64,000 nucleotides of DNA from Apoderus coryli. Its lineage: Eukaryota > Arthropoda > Insecta > Coleoptera > Attelabidae. A program made the position numbers and the translations under genes. This document shows, piece by piece, positions 53,800-63,816 of the stretch; position 1 is the first letter of the stretch; every line of letters starts with the position of its first letter. The stretch spans positions 5,032,860 to 5,096,859 of the forward strand of contig OU452199.1 of NCBI GenBank assembly GCA_911728435.2, in the 5' to 3' direction. Below the pieces are notes generated by a model. The model was not told the origin of the DNA and did not search any database. It saw only the letters and a program-made list of their open reading frames with translations.

Positions 53800-54280
53800 A
53801 GGAATCCACCACTCGGAGAAATTCTGCTCCTAGTCTTTCAAGACTGTGGGAAACTAGATGTTCTGACAAATACAAAAGCATTCGATTATTTGCACCAAAT
53901 TTCCTTGAAATTGTCAAAGCACTTGAAATGCTATCTAGAGAAGGAAACTACGCCACACAAAAATCTGCCTACCGGTTGCATTCAACCGTTACCAAATCCT
54001 CATTAATTGTTGCTCTAACTATAATAGCAAAATACTCGCCTTTACCGGAGCCGGTAGTTAATGCTCTGCAACCAAATAGTTGCAAGAACATATTACCGTA
54101 ATCCGTAATGTACTGCAGAAAACCCGTGAAGACGTCGACCTAGTTACTGCATGCTGAGATATTTAAAAAAAGCACAAGATCTTGCCAAGGAATTGAGAAT
54201 TGAAATTTCTGTCCATCGACTTGCCACCAGGCAAATACACGCAGGAATAATCCTCCATCAAAATGTGGTTATGAATAATT
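53800..54280 (+). pseudogene. hAT (ZMYM-type) transposase relic
   Basis: An open plus-strand frame without ATG reads LSRLWETRCSDKYKSIRLFA and continues FLEIVKALEMLSREGNYATQ, STVTKSSLIVALTIIAKYSP and EPVVNALQPN to a stop at 54099. Further pieces in other frames read KTREDVDLVT, ILRYLKKAQDLAKEL and EISVHRLATRQIHA. Order and residues match the central helical part of hAT transposases related to zinc-finger MYM-type proteins (LxxTRW, a long helical block, then a RQxHR-like segment). Several frame breaks, so not functional. Assignment from memory of the family pattern. Confidence 0.6.
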
Positions 54281-54289
54281 AATAAAAAG

Positions 54290-55240
54290 CAAAACAAATT
54301 GTTGTACTTTTTTATTGGTCTGCCCCCCTAGATCAAATCCTGGGTACGACCTTGAGGGCCTCAGTCTGATTTTGTTTAAACACACTGACGCAAGGGACGA
54401 CAGATACTGAGGATATCGTTTCGCTCTTAATATCAGCCCGTCATAAATGTAAGTGGATTTTACAAACACAATACATACATGAGTCCTCCACAAACTGTCT
54501 AAATTATATTAAAAATGAATCAATACCTGGCAAATCGTGACGCGTAACTCTAAAAAGGAACAGACGACCAAGACGAATCTCAAAATGCTCCCAAAGTATT
54601 CTAGAGGTGGATAGAGGAGGGTCAAAGCCCTTGTATAATTCTAGTTTGTGTTCCCAATCGGTTAGTATCAAACACATGACTTCAACATTTTATACTTGGA
54701 TGAACTTTATGAATCATAATTTAACTAATAAATCTTTCGACTTATTATTTTATTTGTCATTGTCCAGATAGCCGTACAATTTGACTAATTATACAGATGA
54801 AGTGGTCAAATAAACAAGGGACCGTCACGTTGTCGAATGACATGTGCGCAACATTAACAGAATATTTTTTTTTGTAGACAGACAAAAGAATACAAATATA
54901 AAAGTTGTTGCGGTGAATTTTTATCAAGGAAAATTTATTTAACCGCACAATCGGGCTGGTGATAATTAATCATGTTTTTGTAAGCTGGCATGTGATATTT
55001 AGAAGAAGGTTATTAACATGAAAACCGTAGCCATAGTAAAAACTCATTCATCTTGTTTAATTTTTTAAAGAAAGTTGATTTACTTGTAGGTGGTTCCGCC
55101 AATATAAAAAAAAAAGTGCAAAAATGAGACAGCGTTGAAAAGAGGCTTTAATAACCTCTAAAATATGCTAATCGACACCGCATTTAAGATTACAATACTT
55201 TCCCTAATATAAAAACATAATGTAATTTCAAAAAAAAAAT
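54290..55240. other. gene-less AT-rich region
   Basis: Nothing recognised apart from low-complexity A/T tracts. Confidence 0.4.
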
Positions 55241-55248
55241 ATTTCAAA

Positions 55249-55282
55249 CCTGATGAAGTTACAAATTAGTAACGAAACGTCC
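55249..55282 (+). ncRNA. hammerhead-like ribozyme core
   Basis: CTGATGA, a perfect 5-bp stem II GTTAC/GTAAC with 6-nt loop, GAAACGTC. The core is complete and stem III is ACGT. Stem I is not evident, because C follows GTC where a G would be needed. Confidence 0.5.
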
Positions 55283-55289
55283 TTATCAT

Positions 55290-55840
55290 TCATTTTAAAT
55301 AATCAAACTGACAAAAAAGGTGACCTTTGTTTTTGTTTAAAAAAGTTTTGTAATAAAAGAAGAAGAAAAGAACCGTGGCGGCTCGTGAGGTCCTAGGACT
55401 CCCCCAAACTCATACAGAAAAATTTAGCTCTATTGGTTACAGTATTTACGCGATATCGCGGAAGAATACATACAGACACACACACACGACAGACAGACTT
55501 CCATCTGGAAATGGTCTTAATCGTCTCAAGGAAAGTAAAATACATTTAGTAACGATTTATTAAAACAAAAAAGATTAGTTATTGCTAAAAGGCGCACGTT
55601 CACCATAGCTGATTTTGTACATGAACCTAACTTAAAAGAAATTCTAAAAAAAATACCAACTGCGTTTAAATCTGGTCCTCATCGACCCTAGTAAACCATC
55701 CTCTAAACTAGCTACGGCCTACTAAAGGATTTCGTGACATGCTTATTCTAATTTTTTTTTATTTTTGTTTCAGGTAAGTCCAGATCTGTTTTATGGGTAC
55801 TTAATTGGTAAGTTAAGAATTGACACGAACTTGGGTGTAT
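55290..55840. other. gene-less region
   Basis: No recognisable feature other than a short CA repeat near 55480. Confidence 0.35.
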
Positions 55841-55863
55841 ATTTAATAATAATAATAATAATA

Positions 55864-56007
55864 GACGGTAGGGACGACGGGGAACCATCTGTGTCTGCAC
55901 ACTCCAGAACACTTCATTCTATTTCTTTCTGGAGGGTGCAGACATAGGGAGAATTAACACCGCTGGAGACAGGCCGCTTCAGCAAATGGTTTCTTTTACC
56001 GCATGAA
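55864..56007 (+). mobile_element. Dong/R4-type LINE 3' UTR, copy 3
   Basis: Starts GACGGTAGGGACGACGG and ends TTTTACCGCATGAAA. It corresponds to the last ~145 bp of the copies at 33416 and 59047, including the TGTCTGCACACTCC / GGAGGGTGCAGACA hairpin. Confidence 0.8.
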
Positions 56008-56021
56008 AATAATAATAATAA

Positions 56022-56645
56022 TTATGTAAATGTAGGCTGTGTCACGCAGTCCAACTAACCATACAGCATTTGAGTTCTGGCTGCACAGTTTTAGCACCCA
56101 CCCAGTACACCGAACGCCATGACAACGTGGCCAAAATAATTTATTTAAGTATCTGTAAGTCAAAAAAATTACTGAACAATATTCCTCCTTACTACGGTTA
56201 CAAACCTACTGCTGTGCTTGAAAACAATGAGTTTAAAATCTACTGGACTCTGGACATCCTTACAGTACGCAAAGTAGATCACAATCGTCCTGACATTGTA
56301 CTATTCTGTAAAAAAGAAAAAAGATGCTAGACGTGGCGGTACCATTGGATCATAATATAAGCAAAACGGTAGCAGAGAAAATAGACAAATATATAGATTT
56401 AGCGTACGAAATAAAATCAATATATAAACAAAATGAAGTGCCGTTTGTAATATCCTCTAATGGGCTTGTCGAGAAGTCCTTTGTTTAATCGCTATTACTT
56501 CTGGGGCTCCAGGAAAGCATTGCCGACGATTGCTGCAAAACAGTTGTCTTGGTAACGACCCGAATAATCCGTAGAACTCTGGGTAAGCCTTGAATTTCAA
56601 TAATTCCGGCCAAATAGAATAACCGAATTAATCGTGAAAAAAAAT
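56022..56645 (+). pseudogene. second R4-group LINE, C-terminal fragment
   Basis: Encodes a Cys/His cluster (CKCRLCHAVQ...IQHLSSGC) then LAPTQYTERHDNVAKIIY, YYGYKPTAVLENNEFKIYW and HNRPDIVLF. After a frameshift near 56330 it continues MLDVAVPLDHNISKTVAEKI, DKYIDLAYEIKSIY, and after another break TVVLVTTRIIRRTLG. This is the CCHC knuckle plus restriction-like endonuclease (RPD...D...K) of R2/R4-group LINEs, from a family distinct from the Dong-type copies around it. It starts and ends at (AAT)n. Frameshifts make it non-functional. Confidence 0.72.
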
Positions 56646-56656
56646 AATAATAATAA

Positions 56657-56717
56657 GGGAGAATTAACACCGCTGGAGACAGGCCGCTTCAACAAATGGT
56701 TTCTTTTACCGCGTGAA
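56657..56717 (+). mobile_element. Dong/R4-type LINE 3' end, copy 4
   Basis: Only about 60 bp (GGGAGAATTAACACC to CCGCGTGAAA), identical in layout to the 3' ends of the other copies, between two (AAT)n tracts. Confidence 0.75.
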
Positions 56718-56739
56718 AATAATAATAATAATAATAATC

Positions 56740-57790
56740 TTTATTGACTACGTTTTGTACAAAACAATTGCAGTACGTCAAAATACAAAAACTATATCTA
56801 CAACAAAAAACATGAAAGTGTAAGTAACATAGGTACAAACAAATTAAAAGCGACTAATTGCTAAAATGTATAACTTCCTTGGAATATTCTTCCACAGAAT
56901 AAAAAGCATGCTTGAGCAAGTATGATTTTATAGTTCTTTTGAACATTTCTGAACTGTACTCCCGGACCCTACGAGGAAGTGCATTATATAACCGAATCTG
57001 TAGGGAATTCTTTGCAGACTTAGTCAATCTCCATCGCCGAGCCCGCACCAAGTCGGCAGATCTCGTACCATACTCATGACAAGTTGAGTTAATACACAAA
57101 TCAGGCTTGCATCTGTGAATCTCAAGCAGTTGATAATTTATATATAAAAACGGGAGAGGCATTATATTCAGAGATTTGAAAATGGGCTTCCAATGCTCCA
57201 GATATCCAGCATTTGCCAGAATGCGAACCACCTTTTTTTGCACTCTAAATATTTGCATAGCCGATGACGAGTCAAACCAGAGACTCACTGCATAAGAAAT
57301 ATGAGAATGGAACAGTGAGAAATAAACAGTTCTCAGAGCTAGAAGACAACTTACCCCTGAGAAAATCAACGTGCGACGCCCAGCAAAGCGCATCATCAAC
57401 AATAATCCCCAATAAGTTGCCTGTTCGTCCCCGAGCATGACCAGTAGCACTCGAAAATGTAAGTCTCTGAGTCTTATCAATATTTAGTTTCAGCAGATTA
57501 CTAGTGAACCAGCCATTCGCAATTCCCTCAAGGTGCCCCGCACGACCTTCGAGCTGTGAAACACTGCTCCCATAACACACCAAAGAGGTATCATCAGCAT
57601 AAAAAGTGACCCTTCCAGGATTCAAATAACTATATAGGTCGTTAATATAAACGACAAAGAGCAACGGACCCAACACAGAGCCCTGGGGCACTCCACTCGT
57701 TAATACTCTCACCTCAGACAGCTCCGACCGAAGAGCCACCGTCTGTCCTCTGCCAGTCAGGTACAACCGCAGCAGAGAGCAACAGCAGCA
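56740..57790 (-). pseudogene. LINE reverse transcriptase to 3' end (LINE A)
   Basis: The minus strand starts at about LYLTGRGQTVAL and contains TSGVPQGSVLGPLLFVVYINDL, FYADDTSLV, LLKLNIDKTQ and, after a frame change around 57270-57480, LRTVYFSLFHSHISYAVSLW, IFRVQKKVVRIL and the C-terminal LYNALPRRVRE...HAFYSVEEYSK. The 3' UTR ends TTGTTTTGTACAAAACG, AATAAAG and (ATT)n, the same end as the stub at 33371-33415. Jockey/CR1-group. 5'-truncated and frameshifted. Confidence 0.8.
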
Positions 57791-57859
57791 GATTGAGCAG
57801 GTGATGAGTTTTCTACCCTCCGAAGATTACTTTGCTTTCGATTGGGAGAGGGAATAGTG
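57776..57859 (+). other. possible short exon (unrecognised)
   Basis: A plus-strand frame reads REQQQQIEQVMSFLPSEDYF and continues AFDWERE to a stop, directly beside the truncated end of LINE A. It looks coding but has no upstream context. Probably chance or a relic. Confidence 0.2.
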
Positions 57860-59030
57860 CAGTACTCTGGAAATTAAGGCCAGCCTGGCCTAAGCTGTAA
57901 TTAAGTATGATAATATTGCTGCTCGATGAAGCACAGCTCTGGTATTATGTTTGGTTGGGAACCACTGATTCCACTAGACACTGATATAGGCATAAAGGTG
58001 GATTGTGCAAGAGTAGTGGTTTGAAACATAAGATACATCATGCAAAGATGAGATTAAAGGAGTGTTTTATTGATAAAGATAAAACATAACAAGTTCATAC
58101 CAGAATTACATGGATTATGATAAGGTATATATTTTTATTCGGTCTTTTCTTTTTCCCATAAGTAATTTTGAAATGAACAAATGTAATTAAGGTTATGTCT
58201 AGAATTTTATTTTACACACTGAAAAAAAAAAGGCAATTTGATATGAAAACGTAAATAAAGAAGAGAAAATGTCCTTTTTTTAATTAAACCTCTCAAGCGC
58301 AATAATTCTTACTGTGCACAGCTAAAATAAAAATATATCCCGAGGCGTGTATATAGCTGAAAAGTTGCTCGCAAGTAAATAAGTAAGTTTACTGGGAAAT
58401 TATAAAATAAAAAATAATAATTTTGTCTTTTGATGACGTTAGAAGAAAATATTAGGGTAATTTTTAACAGTGAATGGAGAGTAGAATTATTGTGCAAAAT
58501 CCATCCCGGGATCCTTTGGAAGCTCCGGGATTTACATACAAAAAATATTGAATTAAGCACTTAATACTAATTAATTAATATTATACAAGTACACAATTAA
58601 AAGAAACAAACAAAATGCTTTTATTATACAATCAGGATTAACATGTGACAAAGGTTGTAGAATTTACGTTGCAAAATGGGTTAAAAACGTTGTATACATA
58701 AAGAATTATAACATCATACGAACACAACACAAACACATATTATTATAAATAAACCAGCCTTGCTGCCGAACGATTTTTTTTTTTTAGGAAAGCTCGTAAT
58801 TTTTGGTATTTTGAAATGTCGATATCTTCTTTTCCATTAAAGGTTGCTCTTAGAATTCAATAACTGACCACAAAGTAGATACTTTCATCTTCGTAGCTAT
58901 TTCGCCAAAGTCAAATGGCTATATCCTCAAACCTTTCCATTTTAATCGTTTTCGAAGCACACTATTTACGAGAAAATGACAATTTAAAGTTTTTCTGCAT
59001 GTTTATGTAAAATGCTGCATATAGTGCATA
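57860..59030. other. gene-less region
   Basis: GGTTGGGAACCACTG at about 57954-57968 is a typical hAT right terminus but has no partner here. The rest is AT-rich and unrecognised. Confidence 0.4.
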
Positions 59031-59046
59031 TAATAATAATAATAAT

Positions 59047-59420
59047 CGGGTCATTGGGAGGCATGCGCCAGACGCTGGTCTCAAACTTGTGGAAGATCCC
59101 TGCTTGCTACAACGTGGCGGATATTCTGGCAAGCGGGATGCAGAAACAGGTCATCCTCGGATCGTTGCGTTTGCTCAGGGCACATGAATCTGGGGTTCTC
59201 ACTCACTAACCACACGGCGTGTGGAGTGGGTGAGAATTGAACGATCGGCCATGCTCCCCTGACACCTGCCGGGGTCGGAGACGGTAGGGACGAAGGGGGG
59301 CCTGTGTCTGCACACTCCAGAACACTTCAGTCTATTTCTTTCTGGAGGGTGCAGACATAGGGAGAAATAACACCGTTGGAGACAGGCCGCTTCAGCAAAT
59401 GGTTTCTTTTACCGCGTGAA
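59047..59420 (+). mobile_element. Dong/R4-type LINE 3' fragment, copy 2
   Basis: Starts CGGGTCATTGGGAGGC after (AAT)n (59030-59046) and ends ACCGCGTGAAA before (AAT)n (59419-59434). The first 160 bp encode the last residues of the endonuclease protein (GSLGGMRQTLVSNLWKIPAC... ending GVLTH, stop at 59207). The 3' UTR has the same two hairpins as copy 1 and differs from it at only a few positions. Confidence 0.82.
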
Positions 59421-59569
59421 AATAATAATAATAATGACTTGATTGTGTGAAATTAATTACACAAAAGACGAAGTTGAGGCTAAGCCTCCTATCTTCACCT
59501 ATTCACTTTAGCTAATCTAAACTAAACAAAACCCTATAAGAAACGAAAACAAAAAACAATTATGACTTA

Positions 59570-59779
59570 TAATCGATGAGTAGAACCTTTGGCGTAGAAC
59601 ACTAAACTGACAATCGTTTTACCACTTCACCAAAACACTTCTTTTAAATCTCGACGCGCGTTAGCATCCTCAGGAGAGAATTAATTAATTCTCTCCTGAG
59701 GATGCTAACATTGTTAGCGAAACGCGCGTCGAGATTTAAAAGAAGTGTTTTGGTGAAGTGGTAAAACGATTGTCAGTTT
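59570..59779. mobile_element. 210-bp palindromic hammerhead-bearing insertion
   Basis: The 12-bp direct repeat AATTATGACTTA at 59558-59569 and 59780-59791 flanks the insert. Most of it, 59603-59779, is a snap-back palindrome centred at 59684/59685 (GAGAGAATTAA|TTAATTCTCTC); the right arm has 14 extra bases (CATTGTTAGCGAAA). No ORF. Confidence 0.82.
59695..59730 (+). ncRNA. hammerhead-like ribozyme within the palindrome
   Basis: CTGAGGA (N7 is G), stem II GCTAAC/GTTAGC with a 3-nt loop, GAAACGCGCGTC with self-complementary stem III ACGCGCGT, GUC cleavage triplet and a 4-bp stem I (TCTC/GAGA). The 14 bases missing from the other arm remove one stem II strand and GAAA there, so only this strand and arm carry a complete ribozyme. 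Confidence 0.6.
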
Positions 59780-59910
59780 AATTATGACTTAAATAAAAAT
59801 TAAAATATAAGATATACCCAATAAAAACAAAACAAAATACGAAAATGAAAATACAATGAAAAGATCAAATTGATTTACCAAGTCACTCAAACATACTCAC
59901 TAATTATTTA

Positions 59911-61474
59911 CTAAAAGGTGATACTATCATTAATAATTAAGTCTCGAACTGAGGCCCTGAAACGTTGACCAGACAAACACGCCACTTCAACAGGCAATGC
60001 GTTGTACAATCGTGAGATACTGTAACTGAACGACCTCTCAAATAATGCAGTGCTATGAAGTGGCGGAGTAATAACGTGACTATTGCGAGTATTTATAGAA
60101 TGACCACGAGCTCCATACTCAATTTTATTGAATAAATATAGAGGAGTCTTCGAGTGCACAATTTTATTGTACAAAACAAGTAGATGTAGAAGTCTCCTCT
60201 GTTCCATTCTCATCCATCTCAGTTCAATAATCTTAGCACTCACTCCGCGATCCCTCCCTCGAATGCCAGTTATTAAACGCACACAAGAATTCTGCATGAA
60301 CTGAATCCTATGCTCATCGGCACCAAGTAGGCAGGGCCCATAAACGACATCACCAAAATTAAAGTGTGACAGAACCAGACAAAGCATTTTCCTGGTGGAC
60401 TGGTTCAATAAAAGTCGTTGACTGTATATCATCTTCAGGTTGCAGAACGCTTTTTTGATGCAGCCACCTACATGTTCCCTAAACCGCAAATGAGCGTCAA
60501 TTAACATTCCCAAGCTTTTAACAACAGTTTTACATTTCAAATCAACACCATCTAGATTAAGTTTTAGCACGGTGGAAGCAGCAATTCTGGCCTGATGCGT
60601 TCCCAATAGCAACAGCTGTGTCTTGTCTGGATTTATAGTAAAGCAGTGATTCTCAGATAGTTCCACAAGACTCCGCAAATCGTAATTTACATGCTCACAA
60701 ATTTGAGCACAATATCCGTCGGTCTAAAAGACATATATACTTGAGTATCGTCAGCATATAAATGAGCTGAGCAATATCTCAATGTCTTTACAAATTGTGA
60801 GGTATACAAGGAGAACAGCATTGGCCCAAGAATCGAACCCTGAGGCACACCATACTTTAAGCTCCTGCTCTGTGAGACCTTGCCATATAAAACCACAGCC
60901 TGATATCTATCATGAAGATAGGAACCCAGCAATGACAAAGCACACTCTCCAAAGCCAAGATAATACATTATCGCCACATTAAATAGTGATCGACCCGATC
61001 AAATGCTTTAGAAAAATCATCCAACACCTTCAACAAGGCCGTTGAACAACTGTGTCCTCTACGAAAACCTGACTGGACTTCCGGGAGCAAGCCATGCTCA
61101 TCAATGTATTTCCCCATTTGATCGTGCAAAATTCTCTCATATACCTTGAAGATAGCAGGAAGTATACTAATAGGTCTTAGATCCTTCAAAGCCGACGGAT
61201 TCCTGCACTTCGGGATAGGAATAACACTCGCTCGCCTTCAACTCGATGGAAAGTTTTTCGTTTCTATAGAGAAATTAACCAGGTGTAGTATGATGGGAAC
61301 AATAAAAGGACAGGAACGCACAAGCATGTCGGCATTAATTTTATCATGTCCAATAGCATTAGACTTAATCTTGAGCAAAACATTATGCAGCTGAAGCTTG
61401 GAAGAATCTTCGTATAAAGAACTCAATAGCGTTAGAGAGGAAAATCCATTCTGCGCCTTCACATCCATACCCAC
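59911..61474 (-). pseudogene. LINE reverse transcriptase region, frameshifted
   Basis: Minus-strand order: linker (SNAIGHDKINADMLVRS), KDLRPISILPAIFKVYERIL, VQSGFRRGHSCSTALLKVL, DFSKAFDRVDH (first Asp), GVPQGSILGPMLFSLYTSQ, HLYADDTQVYMSF (catalytic pair), NPDKTQLLLLGTHQ, VKSLGMLIDAHLRFREHV, and the C-terminal LYNALPVEVACLSGQRFR. A deletion between KVL and DFSKAFD removes about 25 residues. At least three frame changes are present (about 61200, 60975 and 60680). Nearly the full reverse transcriptase and C-terminus remain; the endonuclease is missing. CR1/L2-like. Confidence 0.82.
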
Positions 61475-61479
61475 GCAGC

Positions 61480-62170
61480 GCTGGAATGTTTGTAGGATAA
61501 CTAAACTGAACTAAGTCTTTGAAAATTCATTTGTAAGCAAAGCGATACAATTTGTAAACATAATAAACAAGAGTTTATAAAGAGATAATTATCACTTTAT
61601 AAACGTGCATCTAATTACCTAAATTCCATAATAAGTAGGTATCCGATATTCCCTCACATGCAGTGATATAGGAAATACTGCATCCTATGGTATTATTAGG
61701 TATATGAGAAACGCTATATACTTTCAGCAATGCATGTCGCAGCGTCCCTTGAGACGTTCGGCTGCTTATATGTCTTAAACTCTATGGATACATACATTCT
61801 AATATAGGAAGGTTATATATATATTTCCTACGTAACGTGCAATATTATTTCCACAGAAATCTTATATTATATATATATATACTCTAGAATGATAATCCCG
61901 TAGTACAAAAATGTAACCAAAAGTGTAGAGCTGTCCATAATGCGCATGATCACCAGTCACTTATTTTTCAACAGGACCGGCTTTGATTAAATGTAATATT
62001 ACTGTTATAGGTATATTTAAAATTAAATTTTACCATTTGGTAATTCAAATAAAAAAATGGAATAAAGGAATTTAAGAAATAAAAAATTACATTAAATATA
62101 TAAATACTTTATTGTCTAACAGGTACAACCCAATAATAATAAATCTAAGCAGAAACGAGAAATAAGTAAA
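61480..62170. other. gene-less AT-rich region
   Basis: A (TA)n tract near 61866-61882. Nothing coding recognised. Confidence 0.4.
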
Positions 62171-62174
62171 AATT

Positions 62175-62356
62175 CTAATATTGGAAAATATCGTAAGGAC
62201 TTGAGCAAGAAACAGTGATTTCACGAATATTTTCCGTGTCCATGTAAACCACTTCCATATCATCCGTACTACTCGCAATAGTATTTTGTGACAAAACATG
62301 GTTGGTAGAACTTTTATTCTCAGCAATTTCATGGAGGATTCTATAATTAAGTATAT
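62175..62356 (-). CDS. probable last ex
   Basis: Last exon of the THAP gene. After an acceptor AATTATAG the minus strand reads ILHEIAENKSSTNHVLSQNT, then ASSTDDMEVVYMDTENIREI and SSPYDIFQY with a stop at 62175. The acidic, serine-rich composition is usual for the region after a THAP domain. It lies directly downstream of the THAP exon at 62493, but the splice phase between the two does not join cleanly with the donors I can see, so the connection is inferred. Confidence 0.45.
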
Positions 62357-62492
62357 TCCAGTTTAACAACAGAATTCAAACGAACTTTGTATACCTACAC
62401 AACGTAGGAAATATATTCTTGACATACATATCATGCATTTTTGACTGACTGCTTTTAAGTAAACAGTGTCTTGATATCAAACGATTAAGAAT

Positions 62493-62725
62493 TTAACTTC
62501 CACTCTCATTTACATAATCTCTTCTTTTCAACAAAAGTTTGGGAACTGCATCGGGTACGAGGGTGATCCTCTTGCCGTCTTCTCTACAAATGATATCTTC
62601 TGCAGCGAAATGCTTACTGCATATGACATTCCCATCACATACATTTTCTGTACTAGGATCCCAATGCCCGCATCCAAACATCATGTCTTTTTTTTTTTGT
62701 CAAGCTAAAAATGAGTATCATGTCA
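62493..62725 (-). pseudogene. THAP zinc-finger domain exon, frameshifted
   Basis: Encodes the second half of a THAP DNA-binding domain (C2CH zinc finger). After an acceptor-like CATTTTTAG the minus strand reads LTKKKRHDVWMRALGS and, after a one-base shift near 62655, STENVCDGNVICSKHFAAED, RITLVPDAVPKLLLKR. These give the Trp, the Cys-His pair (CSKHF) and the AVP box that close a THAP domain. The first half (CX2-4C and the FP motif) should be on an upstream exon at higher coordinates, which I could not find. Could be a host gene or a domesticated transposase; the frameshift suggests a pseudogene unless it is a sequencing error near the A11 run. Confidence 0.6.
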
Positions 62726-62729
62726 ATGG

Positions 62730-63380
62730 TATCATATTGACTCAAACTGAGACTGTTAGAAACCCGAAACAATAACTTACTGAAAATATTTAATACCAGG
62801 AATGATACTTTCTTTTTTACACCACAACACTATACACCTCATTGTTTGTTAAATAAACAAACTACCAAACCAAAATAACAAATATTAAAAACAATTTTAA
62901 TCACAAATAGGTATATCTATCAACAATTAAAATATACCACGCATAAACCCATAATTCAATTATAAAACCTATCTGAATTGTTGTGAAGCCGACTCTGACA
63001 GATATTCCCACTACGAGAAATGTCATTTGCGAAAATAGACGCTGTTGCGAAATCTCCTAAATTTAATAAGATTTGGAAAAAAATGTTTCGTTCATATTGC
63101 TGAAAACTAAACAGTATTACAATTTTACCGATAACATTGAATTATTTGATTTTGTCAAGCAGTTTCGTATGACGCAACATATGGATTTATTTATAAAACA
63201 GATATGTCGCATAAATTCTTTAAGGCGAACGACAAAATAGTTTTAAATATGGCAGCTCTGTACTGAAAATAAGTGACTGAGGAGCATGCGTAGTTCGAGA
63301 AAACTCTGCATACCCGTTACACTTTTTGGTATTCGGCTGGATTTAATTAGCATTCTAGAGTACATATATAATGTAAGATT
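62730..63380. other. gene-less AT-rich region
   Basis: Possibly an intron of the THAP gene. No missing first THAP exon was recognised. Confidence 0.35.
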
Positions 63381-63387
63381 TCTATGA

Positions 63388-63535
63388 TTATTTCTCATCT
63401 CTCAAGACAAAGAGCTTCACGTAGTAAAGCTTTTCCTTGGTTGTGTTGTTGATGTAGACAAACATGTCTTGAAAGTAAGTCTTTATTATTATAGAGATGT
63501 CGCTGATCTTATTGCTAAAGTGCCACAAAGATTTT
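63388..63535 (-). CDS. exon-like ORF (unrecognised)
   Basis: Minus strand: after GGCACTTTAG, an acceptor-like site, the frame reads NKISDISIIIKTYFQDMFVY and ends KLYYVKLFVLRDEK at 63388. Good coding appearance, no recognised family. Its end resembles that of the ORF at the window edge (KLCILRD). Confidence 0.3.
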
Positions 63536-63816
63536 GGTGTGGGTAAAAACATAATTAACAACGTCAATAACAAAACATAACTTACGTTTTGACGTGGTAT
63601 ATGTCTTATAGGCTTATATCTGCGATGAGATTCAAAATCTGCTGAATTTGAGGTTAGAAAAAATAGTATTATTTAAACTGGATACAAGAGAGCTGCACCT
63701 TCTAACTGTTTTCGATATCACTTTTACGATTTTAGTACGATTTCACTTTCTCGTCAAAATAGGCCTTAGTTTCAGCGATTCTTCATGATTGGACCATAAA
63801 AAATATAATTCAATAC

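Larger units (their letters stand above)
55844..56738 (+). repeat. chain of (AAT)n tracts punctuated by LINE 3' ends
   Basis: Four (AAT)n/(TAA)n tracts, at 55844-55863, 56006-56022, 56642-56656 and 56716-56738, alternate with three R4-group LINE pieces (next three entries); a LINE on the opposite strand starts directly after the last tract. Confidence 0.85.

Noticed and set aside
54405..54440. Hammerhead-like CGAAACGATATCC on the minus strand
   Set aside because: The upstream segment reads CTGATAT, not CUGANGA, and stem II does not form.
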